Of a stretch of 64,000 nt of DNA, positions 1-11,325 are shown piece after piece. How positions within the stretch are numbered: position 1 is the stretch's first letter; every line of letters starts with the position of its first letter. The position numbers and the translations under genes were made by a program. The stretch comes from Cynocephalus volans (lineage: Eukaryota > Chordata > Mammalia > Dermoptera > Cynocephalidae), in assembly GCF_027409185.1 (NCBI RefSeq), contig NC_084474.1, positions 27,557,382 to 27,621,381 of the forward strand, read 5' to 3'. The notes beneath the pieces were generated by a model. That model saw nothing but the letters and a program-made list of their open reading frames with translations. It was not told the DNA's origin and searched no databases.

Positions 1-361
1 AGATTTTGCTCCATTGACATTAAAGAACACTGACTAATAAAGTAGACAATGTCCTCAATAGAATAAAGTAGGATTAATCTACCTCTGCAAAGTAGGCTGG
101 GAGGTCTTCTGAGGTATAAAACTAGAGAGTATCTGCTAGTGAAAACTTTTCTTTGACCTTTGGGAAAATATTAAAAGCGTAGTTTGCTTCATATGCCACT
201 GGAGTAGATATTAGTCTCACCCTAAAAGGAAGATATTCAATGGATTAAAACCTTTTAGAATCATGGTGTAAAACTACCCTATGCCAATTGTAGGGTTAGG
301 CAATTCATAACTAAAGCCAAACCGTTTCATTATTTTAGTTATACTAAGTTTCCATTTGTAT

Positions 362-841
362 TGTCAGGGCTAGGGCTCAGACCCTTCAAACCCATTGTAC
401 AGACTGGGTCACCAGACCCTTCACATGCCAGGCTGGGTCATAGACCCCTCACACGCAGGTCCACGCTAGGTAATTGGGAAAGATTCTGGGAGCCGTTGGC
501 AGATGACAAGAGCTCAGTCCTCAGCAGTAGCAGCACCAGTGGTGGCCTCTCAGTGCATCCTGGGGGCACTGGCAGCAACAGCTTGCAGCAATAGCCTCCA
601 GCAGCAGTAGCAACCTCCCTATGGCCCCCCTGGGGGCATCGCAGGGGCCGGAGGACCCTGTGGATCAGAGCCACTTGTCCTTTATACTTACATCCATAAC
701 CCAGGACACTTAGGTGCCCATACGTATTTACATTAGATAGTAACCGAGGAAACCTGGATGCACATGGAATTTTACACCAAATGCTCGGCAAGATTCTGAA
801 CATCTGAGGGGCCCTGACTGTTTTCCTTTACTTTCCCTACA
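362..841 (+). repeat. Solo LTR, same family as 1938-2306
   Basis: Begins TGTCAGGGCTAGGGCTCAG and ends CTTTCCCTACA. It shares its start and long stretches (ctgtggatcagagcc, ttatactta...tccataacccaggaca, gattctgaacatctga) with the LTR at 1938. A CAG-rich, GC-rich central block (about 505-650) is absent from the other copy. No target duplication is visible. Confidence 0.7.
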
Positions 842-1494
842 CATGGGAAAAAAACATATGGGAAAAATAACTGACTAGTCTTTTGCTAGAGATGCATTTT
901 ACTCAAAACACTTAAGTACCAAAGATATCATGGTATTAATCTAATCATGCATAATAGAAGGTCATATACATGTATCTTGAATTGCTGCAAGTTAACATAT
1001 TTGGAAAGATCTTATTAGCAACACATGCTTTTCCAGATTGGTCTTAATTTTGAAATACATCAGGGGGAAAAAAAATATATATATTTTAAAGGCAGAAGCA
1101 GAAAGAGCAGAAAAAATATTTTCTTAGAACCGTGCTTCTCTGTGGTGATTAGGCATCTCAGACTTCTTAAAATACTGATAAAAGTAGGTAAGGGAATCCT
1201 CCATTTAAATGTTAATGTTCCTGCAGATTTTGTAGTGGGTAAGCTGACAAACCACAGAGAAAAAGTGATGTTGGCTGAAGACTGTGAGGGATAGAGGCAG
1301 AGTCCTTTTCTCTTTACATTGGCTAGTTACTGAATCCAAAATTCAGTTCAGCTCTCAATAAGAGAAACTTGAACTATCATAGATCTTTAATACTCTTACT
1401 ATATTGTGACTGAAAAACAAAGTTGGGATCTACTATCGACCTATAAATAGCACCCTGCTGGATTCAGGTAACCTTTTGCTGTAGACTTCCAACC

Positions 1495-1831
1495 TCAAGA
1501 AAGCTTAAATCTCTCCTGTAACTATGGGGCCTTGAAAAGGTGATTAGATTGTAGGATAATGCCATAGTGAATGGGTTAATAATGGTGGTCAAGGGCGTGG
1601 TTCTGGAGGTTTTAAAAGAGCACATGGAAAGTTCTCTCACACTCTCTGCTTCACCATTTTTTGCCACATGAGACCCCTGGGTCACTGTCACCACCACCAA
1701 GGCCTTCACTAGCTGTGTTCCCTGGACTTTTAGACTTCCCAGTCTCTGAAACTGTAAGCAATAAATTTCATTTTCTTTGTAAAATACATAGTTCCATGTA
1801 TTTTGTTATAAGCAACAGAAAAGGAATAACA
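1495..1831 (+). repeat. MaLR-type LTR (5' LTR, start truncated)
   Basis: Aligns with 3835-4190 (ggggccttga, ggtgattagattgtagga, agtctctgaaactgtaagca, ataaatttcattttctt). Its first bases appear lost. It is followed directly by a Leu-type primer site, so it is the 5' LTR of a MaLR/ERV-L-lineage element. Confidence 0.75.
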
Positions 1832-1837
1832 AAAAAT

Positions 1838-1855
1838 TGGTACCAGAAGTGGGGT
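1838..1855 (+). other. Primer binding site, tRNA-Leu type, of the MaLR element
   Basis: tggtaccagaagtggggt follows the LTR, the primer-site sequence typical of ERV-L/MaLR internal regions as I recall it. Confidence 0.7.
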
Positions 1856-3799
1856 GCTTATAACAAATACTTGAAAATGTGGAAATGGTCTTGGAACAGA
1901 GTGTTGAGGAGAGGCTGGAGGAATTTGGAGGAACAGGTGTAAAGCTAGGGCTTACAGACCACTCGAGTCTGTTGCACAGATTGGGTTACAAACCCTCCAC
2001 ACGCTGGTCTGTGAGCTAGGTAATAGAAAAATAAAAAGGTTCTGGGAGCCATGGATATAGAAAAATTAATGGCTTTTATTCAGATCTAGGGGCAACTGTC
2101 CTAGTGACTTCTCTGAGAGTTCTGAGAAGCACTGTGGATCAGAGCTGTTAGAGTCTTATACTTAAGTCCACAACCCTGGACACCTGGGTGTCCATACACA
2201 ATTTACATTAAATTGTAACAAGGAACACCTGAGGATATTTACAGCAAATGCTCAGCAAGATTCGGAACATCTGAGAGGCACTGACATTTTCCTATTTTTC
2301 CCAACAACAGGTTAGAAAAAGTCTAGATGCTGATTAAAGTTTGGAAAACAAGAAAACCAGGGAAAGTTTGGAATGCTTCAGAGATTGGTTAAATTGTCAT
2401 GAGCAGAATGCTGATAGAAACATGGACAGTAAAAGCCACTCTGAGAAGATCTCAGATGTAAATGAGAAGGGACTTACTGGAAACTGGAGCAAAGATTACC
2501 CTTGCTATGAACTGGTAAGGAACTTGGCTGCACTGTGTTTATGCCCCCAAAATTTTATGGAATGTGAAACATGAAAGTGCTGACCCAGAGTATTTGGCAG
2601 AAGAAATTTCTAAGCAGCAAAGTATTCAGGAAGCTGCATGGCTACTTGTAACAGTCTACACTGAGTTATGGCAGCAAAGGTATGATGTAAAGCCAGAATT
2701 TAAATGAGAAGCAGAGCATAAAAATTTGGAAAATTTGCAGCTTGGTCATGTGGTAGAGAAGCAGAGAGCCTTTTCAAGAGAACAGTTCAATGATGAGCCC
2801 AGCAACTGTTTGCTAAGGAGATGAGTACAGAAGAAAGGTATTATCAAGAGAAAGGGAAAAAGGCCCTGAAGGCCTTGCAGAAGGCTCTAGGGCCAACCCT
2901 TCCATTACAGGTCCAGAGGCCTCGGGAGATAGAATGGTCTCAGGGAACAGGCCTGAGGCACCCAACATGGGTTCGCTGCCCAGGGCTATCTTGGGAAGCT
3001 GCTTGCAGCATTAGTACCCCGGTGGCTTTGGCTGCTCCAGCCATGGCTAAATTGGCTCTAGGTGTGGCTGAACTCACAGCTTTGGAAAATACAAGCCAGG
3101 AGCCTTGGCAGTGTCCACGTGGTGTTAGGTCTGCAGACTCACAGAAAGCCAGAGCTGTGGAAGCTTGGGAGCCTCTGCCCCGATTTCAAAGGATGTATGG
3201 AAAAGCCTGCGGGCCTGGAAGAGATGTGTCACAGGGGCAGATTCACTGCAGACAACCTTCGCTAGAGCAATGCTGTGCAGAAACGTGGGGTTGGAGTTGC
3301 AGCAGAAAAACCTCAACAGTGCCATGCCTAGTGGAGCCATGAGAGGGGGACCACCATGGAGACCCCAGACCTGTGGAGCTACGAGTTGAACACCAGCCTG
3401 GGAGAGCTGAAGTGTGGCCTGGCTTTTATTCCTGAAAGCCATAGGAATGGAGCTGCCTGAGGACTTGGGGACTCAACCCCCACACCAGCATGCAGAAGAC
3501 ATCAAACATGGAGTCAAGGTACATGATTCACCAGCTTTGAGATTTATTGTTAGTCCTGTTGGGTTTCAGACTTGTTTGGGATCTGTTACCCTTTTCTTTT
3601 GGCCTATTTCTCCATTTTTGAATGGAAATATGTATCCTATGCTTGATCCACCACTGCATCTTAGAAGTAGATAACTTGTTTTGATTTCACAGATGGGACT
3701 TTGAACTTTGGACTTTTGAGTTGAAACAAGACTTTGGAGATGAAATGAATGTATTTGTATGTGAAGAGGACATGAGTTTGGGGGTCAGGGGAGGAATGA
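1856..3799 (+). repeat. MaLR internal region (MLT-int-like), interrupted by an LTR
   Basis: Non-coding internal sequence of a MaLR retrotransposon: gtggaaatggtcttggaaca near the start and ctttgaactttggactttt near the end. Short frames (77-173 codons) are chance translations; MaLR elements have no conserved pol. A later LTR insertion occupies 1938-2306. Confidence 0.72.
1938..2306 (+). repeat. Solo LTR nested in the MaLR internal region
   Basis: Begins TGTAAAGCTAGG, ends CCCAACA, and is flanked by the 5-bp duplication acagg (1933-1937 and 2307-2311). Removing it rejoins MaLR internal sequence. It is related to the solo LTR at 362-841. Confidence 0.85.
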
Positions 3800-4191
3800 T
3801 GTGGACTGGATGTGCGCCCCCCCCCGGAGCTTAAATCTCCACTGTAACTGTTGAGGGTGGGAAAGCCTACTATGGTAATTGAATGGTGGGGCCTTGAAGA
3901 GGTGATTAGATTGTAGGACAATGCCTAGTGAATGGATTAATAGTGGTGGTCAGGGGAGTGGTTCGGGGAGCTTTAAAAAGAGCACGAGAAGTTCTTTTGC
4001 TCTCTTGGCTCCACTGTTTTTTGCCATGTGAGACCCCTAAGTCACTGTTGTGTCCACCAAGGCCTTCACCAGCTGTGTTGCCTGGACTTTAGACTTACCA
4101 GTCTCTGAAACTGTAAGCAATAAATTTCATTTTCTTTATAAAATACATAGTTCTGTGTATTTTGTTTTAAGTAATAGAAACGGGCTAATAC
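3800..4191 (+). repeat. MaLR-type LTR (3' LTR)
   Basis: Starts tgtggactggatgtgcgccc and ends gggctaataca, with an AATAAA at about 4119. Partner of 1495-1831. Confidence 0.75.
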
Positions 4192-4868
4192 ACCTTTGAC
4201 GTAGTTCTCTTCAGATCATTTTCATACTGCAGTGAAACTTTAAAGGTCATAGAAGTCTTTGAGTTCAGTTCACTTTAATTCTCTACCTTCAGTCTAGACA
4301 CTAGGTGCAGGATTTCCTCTTAGAGGAAACTTTATGCTTGAGAATAGTATCCATTAAAGAATATGAACTTAAAGATTCTTATTTTTATATTTAAGTGAGC
4401 AGTAAATAAGTATGTACTTTTCACTGTTTCCAATTCCTGTAATTTTTACAGGAGAAAATTCTACGACAAAATGCTTTCTCTACTGAACCAAAGATTTGGA
4501 ACCCACCCATTGCATAATATCAGTATTTTGACATTAAAATTTTAAATTTATACCAAATTAATAAATGTACCTAATTTTAAAATTAAACAGTACCAACAGG
4601 AAAAACATTTCCCCATTCTCTCTTCCCTATTCCACTTTCCAAAGGCAACTACTTTAAATTTTTTACATAACTTTTCTGGTATTAACCAATAAAATGCTTA
4701 TACTTCTACTTCTTAATTTGTCAATTTTAGACTTTATTGACTTTCTGTTATCATAGATGATTTAGGATTTTTAACTTCCCACTTCCTTTCTCCTGTTATC
4801 CTATAACATAATTTTTAGTCAGTTTACACTATTGCCTATGTAAAAATGCAGAGGCAGAAAGTATTTCT

Positions 4869-4966
4869 GGGCTAGTTGGTTAGCTCAGTTGGTTAGAGTG
4901 CAGCCTTGTAACCCAAAGTCAAGGGTTCAGATCCCCATACTGGCCAGTCCTCCCAAACCCCCCAAA
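4869..4966 (+). mobile_element. tRNA-Ile SINE (CYN-like monomer)
   Basis: tRNA-like head (ggttagctcagttggttaga ... gggttcagatcccc) with a C/A-rich tail, flanked by the 12-bp duplication agaaagtatttc (4857-4868 and 4967-4978). Confidence 0.9.
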
Positions 4967-5529
4967 AGAAAGTATTTCATAATTATTTCCTTGCATAACT
5001 TTTTTGGAATCAATAATTTCCTCTTTTTTTTTCTCGCCAGCATAGTTTTCTATGAACTCATCGTTTCAACAGCTTAACTACAGCTGTTGTACGACTACCA
5101 GTAGTTTTTCTTCCCTGAAATCCTCAAACATATCAGATCATCTATTGGTTCCATTTTCCCCCTGGAGATTTCTCTCTGCTCCGATCTGGAGAAGGCTTTC
5201 AGCACATTTTTGTTTTAGAACTTCCTTTTCACATTTTTTCTGTGTTAAATTTACTATTTCAACTGTGTGCTTTCCTTTTTCTTTTTCTAGAGTACATCAT
5301 CCAGAAATCCTCTAAAGGGTGTATGGCAGATACACTTCACACGATTGATTGGTTGGCTGGTTATACATTTCTAGGATGCAAACAATTTCTCCCTCAGATT
5401 TTTGAAGGCATTATATACAAATAACCATTGGTACACTGAAAAAGTGCCATTTTGATTCATGTTCCCTTGTGATTCCAAACCCCTAATCCTACGACCACAC
5501 CCACAACCTAGTATCTTTTAAGAGCATCT

Positions 5530-5910
5530 CTTTATCCCTGACTTTCAGAAATTTCATAATGGTATGATTCAGAAATTTCATAATGGTATGACTTGGTGTG
5601 GACTGTTTTTATCTTTTTTACAATGTTGGACACTAAGTAGACCCCTTCAATTTAAAGTTATGTCCTCCAGTTCTGGGAAATTGTCTTGTATTTCTTCTTT
5701 AATAATTTCTGCCTATTTTCAGTTCTTTTCTCTGAAGCTCCTATTACTTTGATGTTGTACATTCTGGTCCCCCCTAAAGTCTTCTATGTTTTCTATTTTC
5801 CGTCTTTGTACTTTGTTCTATTTCTGAAAACTTTCTCAACTTTGTTTTCCAAACGTCTCTTTATTTTGGTTATATATATTTGCTTCCCAAATAGTTATCT
5901 TGTTCCCATT
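5530..5910 (-). repeat. Old L1 fragment (L1M-like 3' region, antisense)
   Basis: Phrases tcttctttaataatttctgc and tttcttttctctgaagctcc resemble the antisense 3' region of ancient L1s. Decayed, no frame. Confidence 0.5.
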
Positions 5911-7329
5911 TTATGAATTATGTAATACCTTTCCCTACGTAAGGATACTAATTATTTTTTTCTCACTGCATTGTCTTTACTCCTTACTCATGATTGTTTT
6001 GTGCTTTCATTTCTGATGATCTTTGTATTTGTGTTTATGAGATACCGATTGGAAACTGTACATATACGTGGGTGCATGGAAGCATTTGTCAGCGGGTGGG
6101 CTTTACTGTAGGGAGGTGTGGCCACGCTGTTGGAGAAGCCACATACAATTTTACGTGAAGGTTTTTTTCTCTGGGAACATTCACTTTCTCTAGAAAAGAA
6201 TTTCCAGTCTTTTAACCTGGCATTCAAATACTTGGAAGTCATTGTTCTTGGGACATGTAAGGAAAGGGGAATGGAGGTCTAGTGTTCTTTCACTTCATTT
6301 TTTCCCTGCCTTTCACCCCTAAAAACACTTTGGTTTCTTGTTTGGGGTGGTGAAAGTGCTGGTTGCCTGGCTGTACAGCACTGAGAAGACAATGGGGGAA
6401 GCCGTACATATAGACTAGACTTTCAACAATCCCATTTTTAAATCAGAGCCTTCTGCACTACCTGTTACCTCCAAGTCCTGATCTTCTTGGGGGTGGTAGG
6501 GTGAATTGTCTCTCTTCCCTCCTGCAGCATTTTTAGGCTGTGGTTTTATCATTGCCCTAGATCCATCTGCTGTCTTTCAAAATTTGGTTAAAATCTCTGA
6601 ATTCTCCTCTTGTACTTTGTCTTTACAGATTTATACCTTTTACTATTACTTTCATATATACCTTTATATACTTATTGTTTTTATTCGGTCTTGGAAAGGA
6701 GTGGCAATAAACGTATTGTAAATATACCATAAGTAATTAGTAATAAGAATTAAATAATCAGTACTAAGAATTAAATTTTCAAAGAATAATGCTTAATGTT
6801 TTTAAAAACTATATAATGTTAGTGGGCTTTTAATGTGGATTTGTTGGGGCTTCAGAATATTTAAAATTTAGCATTTATGAGCACTCTGTCAGGATAATAT
6901 TGGTAATAAGCAGTCACTGTTGAGAATTTAATGTTATATAATTCAATAATGGATAAAATAAGCAAAAACAGCACATAAAATAAGAGTCTTCATTTAATAC
7001 TGTTGACCTTCTTTTTTTGGACACCCCTCTTGGCTGCTACAATACCACTCCTCGAGTGACTGTCCTGTCCTTGATTCAATCTTTCTACTCTTCCTTGCCA
7101 ACTTCTTTTCCTGTATACCCATCGCAAGGTTGTCTACATACACTTACCCATTGCTTTAATTGCAACCTCAGTGCCGATGACTTCCTATTCTGTATCTCTA
7201 ATACAGACATTTTTCATGAGCTCCTCAGTAGATTGGGGTGGAGTTCAGCTTTCCATTTATCCAGTGGTCACATATCTCCTCACTGTTTTGGAGGACTAAC
7301 TCATTAGATTCCATGAGACAGTTCAGGCC

Positions 7330-7740
7330 TTTTATTTTGATTAAAATCTTTTATTATTTTCATTTCAAATAAACAATAGGTTCAAATAACTCAAAATCCA
7401 AGAGATATAAAAGGGTATATTGTGAAGTTTCCCATCCTATCCTGTCTCTTAGCCACCCATGAGTTCTCCTCCTGAGAGGTAACCAATTTTTTTGTTGTTG
7501 ATATTTTTGGTGTCTTTCCAGAGATCTTTTATTTTATTTTTATTGTTATACAATGTAAACATTTTTGGTGGCCCTTTGCCAATTTCTCTCTAACTTCCCC
7601 TCCCCCACTTCCTACCTCTGGTAGCCTCAGTTCCATTCTCTCCTTTTGAAAGTTCAAGGAATTATTGTCATTGTTGTATCTTTTTTTTCCAGTTCCTACT
7701 TATGAGTGAGGACACATGGTATTTCTATTTTCCAGAGATA
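7330..7740 (-). repeat. L1 3'-region fragments, antisense
   Basis: tattgttatacaatgtaaac ... aacttcccctcccccacttc ... ttcctacttatgagtgagga is the reverse of an L1 3' UTR like the one at 56001-56235. Confidence 0.55.
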
Positions 7741-8841
7741 ATTTCTGCATACACAAGTAAATACACCCATCTATGCCCTTCTCTCACTTCCCACTTTAAT
7801 TTCAAACTTGTTTCAAAAGGTCCAGTACCAGTGCAGCTGGAACTAAGACTTTCACAATCAATATTTCAAATATTGAACTTTTTTCTACAGGCAAAACAAA
7901 GTGTCTGTCCAAACACCACCAAAAATAGAATGAGGGGAAAGACTGATAATAGTGAAGTTTTGCTGCTCCAAAACTGCATAGATATTGGTAGCAAGCCTCA
8001 TTCTTATCCACTGCTGTGATAAGCACAGAGAGACTTGCAAGGGAGGGGGCACTGATATATAGCACTGGCAGAATTAAGTATATCTGTGCTGGAATCTTTT
8101 CTCATTTTCTCCAGGATTCTGGCTTCCCTGCTACTATACTTTATTGACTTTTTCTTGAAGTAACAATCTGGAGTGAGAAAATACTCCCAAATAACTTAAA
8201 AATACTCAAGTCTCACAGACACACACAAAAAAGATTAAGGTTGCACAGAGTTGGCCCAGTTACTGTGAGCTACTGCAGAGAACTGTAATTTACTTATTAT
8301 ATTTTACACACAGTGGAAAGAAGGGAAAGCTATTCAGTTAGGAAATGATACTGGTCCAGAATCTTCCCGTGACACTCTTCTTCTGGGAAGAGACCTCACC
8401 TATTCCAGCCACAGGGGTAGGTATGAGACCAAAGCTGGGCCAAATACAGAACCTCATAAGTTTCCTTGACCTCAGGGTCTGGCTTAGGAAATGGTTAATG
8501 ATTCAATGTAAATCACTGAGTCTTTCCCCTAGGATTTTTGATACCGAAACTGGAAGAGCCAGCTTTCCCGGCTGGTTATAGCGTGGGTAGGATATGAGCC
8601 ATAGCCATGTCCCCATCAGGTGAAGAAGCCAATCATCTATGGGGTCAGTCTCTGACCCACAAAAAGAAAGAGAGATGAGAAGTTTGGCTTTGTACTGATA
8701 GGATTGAAATCCTTGTTTTTGTTCACAAGCCTGGTTCCACCCTCATCCTTCTCAGGTAGGTTAAATGCACTCACCAACTTCCCCTGCTGCTTAAGCTAGT
8801 TGAATATAAGTTTTTCACCTGCAACAAAATATATCCTATCT

Positions 8842-8906
8842 GGTCTGGCTGGTTAGTTCAGTTGGTTAGAGCATGGCGCTGATAACAGCCAAGGTCCATG
8901 TTTGTA
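8842..8906 (+). mobile_element. tRNA-Ile SINE, partial
   Basis: ggttagttcagttggttaga ... gctgataaca ... aaggtcc; the body stops after the B box region. Confidence 0.8.
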
Positions 8907-8979
8907 TATATACATCTTATCTTTTTATCTCTAGTTCCATATATCCAAGTGTCTACTAGGTATCTCCCTCAGGATGTTC

Positions 8980-10260
8980 TCTAGTCCTTCAAACTCATAT
9001 CTATAGTACAATGCATCTTTCCTTCCTCCCACATTCTACCTGCCCCATTTCCTGTATTCTCTCATCCTGGTTATCAACATCTATCCAGCTGTCCAAGCCA
9101 GAAGTGTATAACTCTCCTAGACTTCTTGCTTTCTACCTAATCCCCACGTCTCAGGATCTGATCGTTCTCTAAGTACTATTCCTCTTCTAAAATATTTCTC
9201 ATATCTGTTACCCCTATTCTATTACCTTTGACATCCATCTGCTTTTTTCCTTCCCCCAGTGTACTGAAAAGACCAGATCTCATAATGCTTACTCTGTCCA
9301 CTGCCTCTGTGAATGGGGTCCCTTTCCCCTTCTGATATATCTGATCCCAGGTGACTGGTCCAGAGCAGTCACCATAAAGGCTGGTCAGCAACACATATGA
9401 CAGCATGGCAAGAAAACTCTCTAACAGAATAATTACACCAATTAGGTCCTCTTCTATGAAGAAGAGCTGCATCTGAGACACAAAGAGCTACTCAGTTGGC
9501 CACAAAACAGAAGCTGAAGATATACAGAGAGAGGGCTAAGGTGATGACAAAGAGACTGTAGACACTCTTGAGTAAACAGAAAATGAGTAGGCAGAAGCTA
9601 TGAGTAATCCAAAACTACTGGGTACATTGAATGGAGGATAAAGTAATTGGCTGGAGTGCTAGACACAAACAGAACAAAATCACCATAATGGTAGGGAACA
9701 AACTCTTGCTGCTGGGGAGACAACAAAATATTATTAGAACTGCTCTGGAGCCTGATGTTTTCCAATTCCTAAATTATATATACTCCAGCCTGTGTAAAGT
9801 ATGGCTGGATTACAATACATTGGTTCCTGTGTGATTTCTGTGTTCCCATGAGATCCTTGTAATCCCTATGACCTCAACCCACAAACACCGTATATTCTAG
9901 TCATATAAATAGTTCTCCAACCTTATGATATTCTGTCATAACTGTTTATGTGCATACACTATTACTCCAACTGGAACAATTCCTCCCATCTCCCAAACAA
10001 ATACCCCTAACTTCATCTGGCTACCGCTTACTCATCTTTTAAGACTGAGCTCAGGATCCTCTAAGCAGCTTTCTATAACCTCACCAGGTTAGATACTCTT
10101 CCTTCACTCTAAACAAACTTAATGGTACTGCAAATTGTAATTGTGTGTCTTCACAACTAGAATATGAGCTTCTTTTGAGAGCACAGATGCTGTTTTGCTC
10201 ACCTTTGTATCCCCAGTGCCTGGCCTAGTACCCAGCCCAAAGCAGACATTACACGAATGC
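8980..10260 (+). repeat. L2-like relics downstream of LACTB2
   Basis: Scattered phrases of the old L2 LINE (cccaccactt-type blocks; gctgttttgctcacctttgt ... ccagtgcctgg). No gene seen; the frames here (67 and 101 codons) are not recognisable. Confidence 0.4.
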
Positions 10261-11281
10261 CATCATTTCTGTTAAAGTTCTCCGTTGCTAGACTCTTTCA
10301 ATAACCAATAAATTTAATAGCCTTCCATTATCATCTCTCTTCCAATAGATCCACTTGCAGCCTGCAGTATCTGAAGTGTGCCAAGGTAAGTCTTACATTT
10401 GAGGAAGAGTAAAGAAAGCACACTCTTAGGATTCTGGGCTTATTTTAGTATTGTAGTTTGGCAACCTTAAGGATTTTAAATAAGCATTGGTGGGCTACCC
10501 TGTGAACCTAACTACTATTTAAGAACATTACTCATATAAAAAATGCCTTGTCTTATAATCCTCTAATTTAAAACAGACTTTTGATATATAATTCATATAT
10601 AAACTGATGACTATCCATATACTAAAATATAAACTTGAAAAAGTATGCTTTTTGTACTAATGGATTACAGAAATAGTTTTCATCATATACTTTTAACTGG
10701 GAATTAAAAATTTTTTAATTACCAAAAATTGATTTGCTGGAATCATTTGTAGGATACCATTATAAAAAAAATACACGATACAAAGCTATGGAACCAATAT
10801 ATAATCATGATATAATTGATAGAAATATGAAAACAAAGATGATGTCTACAGATGTAGAGAATATATAGGGTTGAGAAAAAAGGAATACATAGAAATCTGT
10901 GCTGTTAATTAAAACAGCTAGAGAAAATAGTATTAATGACTGTTGGTAATAGATAACTAATATCTCAGAATAATATCCAGTTGGAATTAGATAAATCTTA
11001 CTATTTTTAAAGTAACCATTTAACTTAATTCATTGAAAATTGACAAACTGTTGGATTCTAAATTTTTGGTAAACTGTTATAAGACCAAGTTTAGATAAAC
11101 AACCTCCATTACAGATGTATAATCTAATTTACATATATAATAATAAATATGACATTATTTTAAAGTATATCTAGGGTTATTTTCAATGTTCTCTACCTAT
11201 ATTCTCTATAAATAATCCACAGTTAAGAAAACATACCACTCTCCAAAGACAAAACAAAACAAAGCTTTCATTAGTCTGAAA
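10261..11281. other. LACTB2 3' flank, AT-rich
   Basis: This is the sequence immediately after the LACTB2 stop on the minus strand. It must contain the 3' UTR, but no minus-strand AATAAA was found between about 10,400 and 11,281. One ATTAAA-type hexamer is present near 10,715. No other gene or recognisable repeat was seen. Confidence 0.4.
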
Positions 11282-11325
11282 CTAAAGATTAGCTTTCCAT
11301 TTCTCGTCAGGATCCATGTTGCTAA
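11282..11325 (-). CDS. LACTB2: LACTB2 coding exon 7 with stop codon
   Basis: Encodes the last 13 residues after a split Phe ([13 protein letters not shown]) and the TAG stop at 11284-11282. The acceptor is TCCACAG|TT. The 3' UTR must extend to lower coordinates. I saw no AATAAA on the minus strand within the next several hundred bases, so the 3' end is not assigned. Confidence 0.93.

Noticed and set aside
2821-3342. 173-codon frame in the MaLR internal region
   Set aside because: Lies in non-coding MaLR internal sequence; no protein family recognised.
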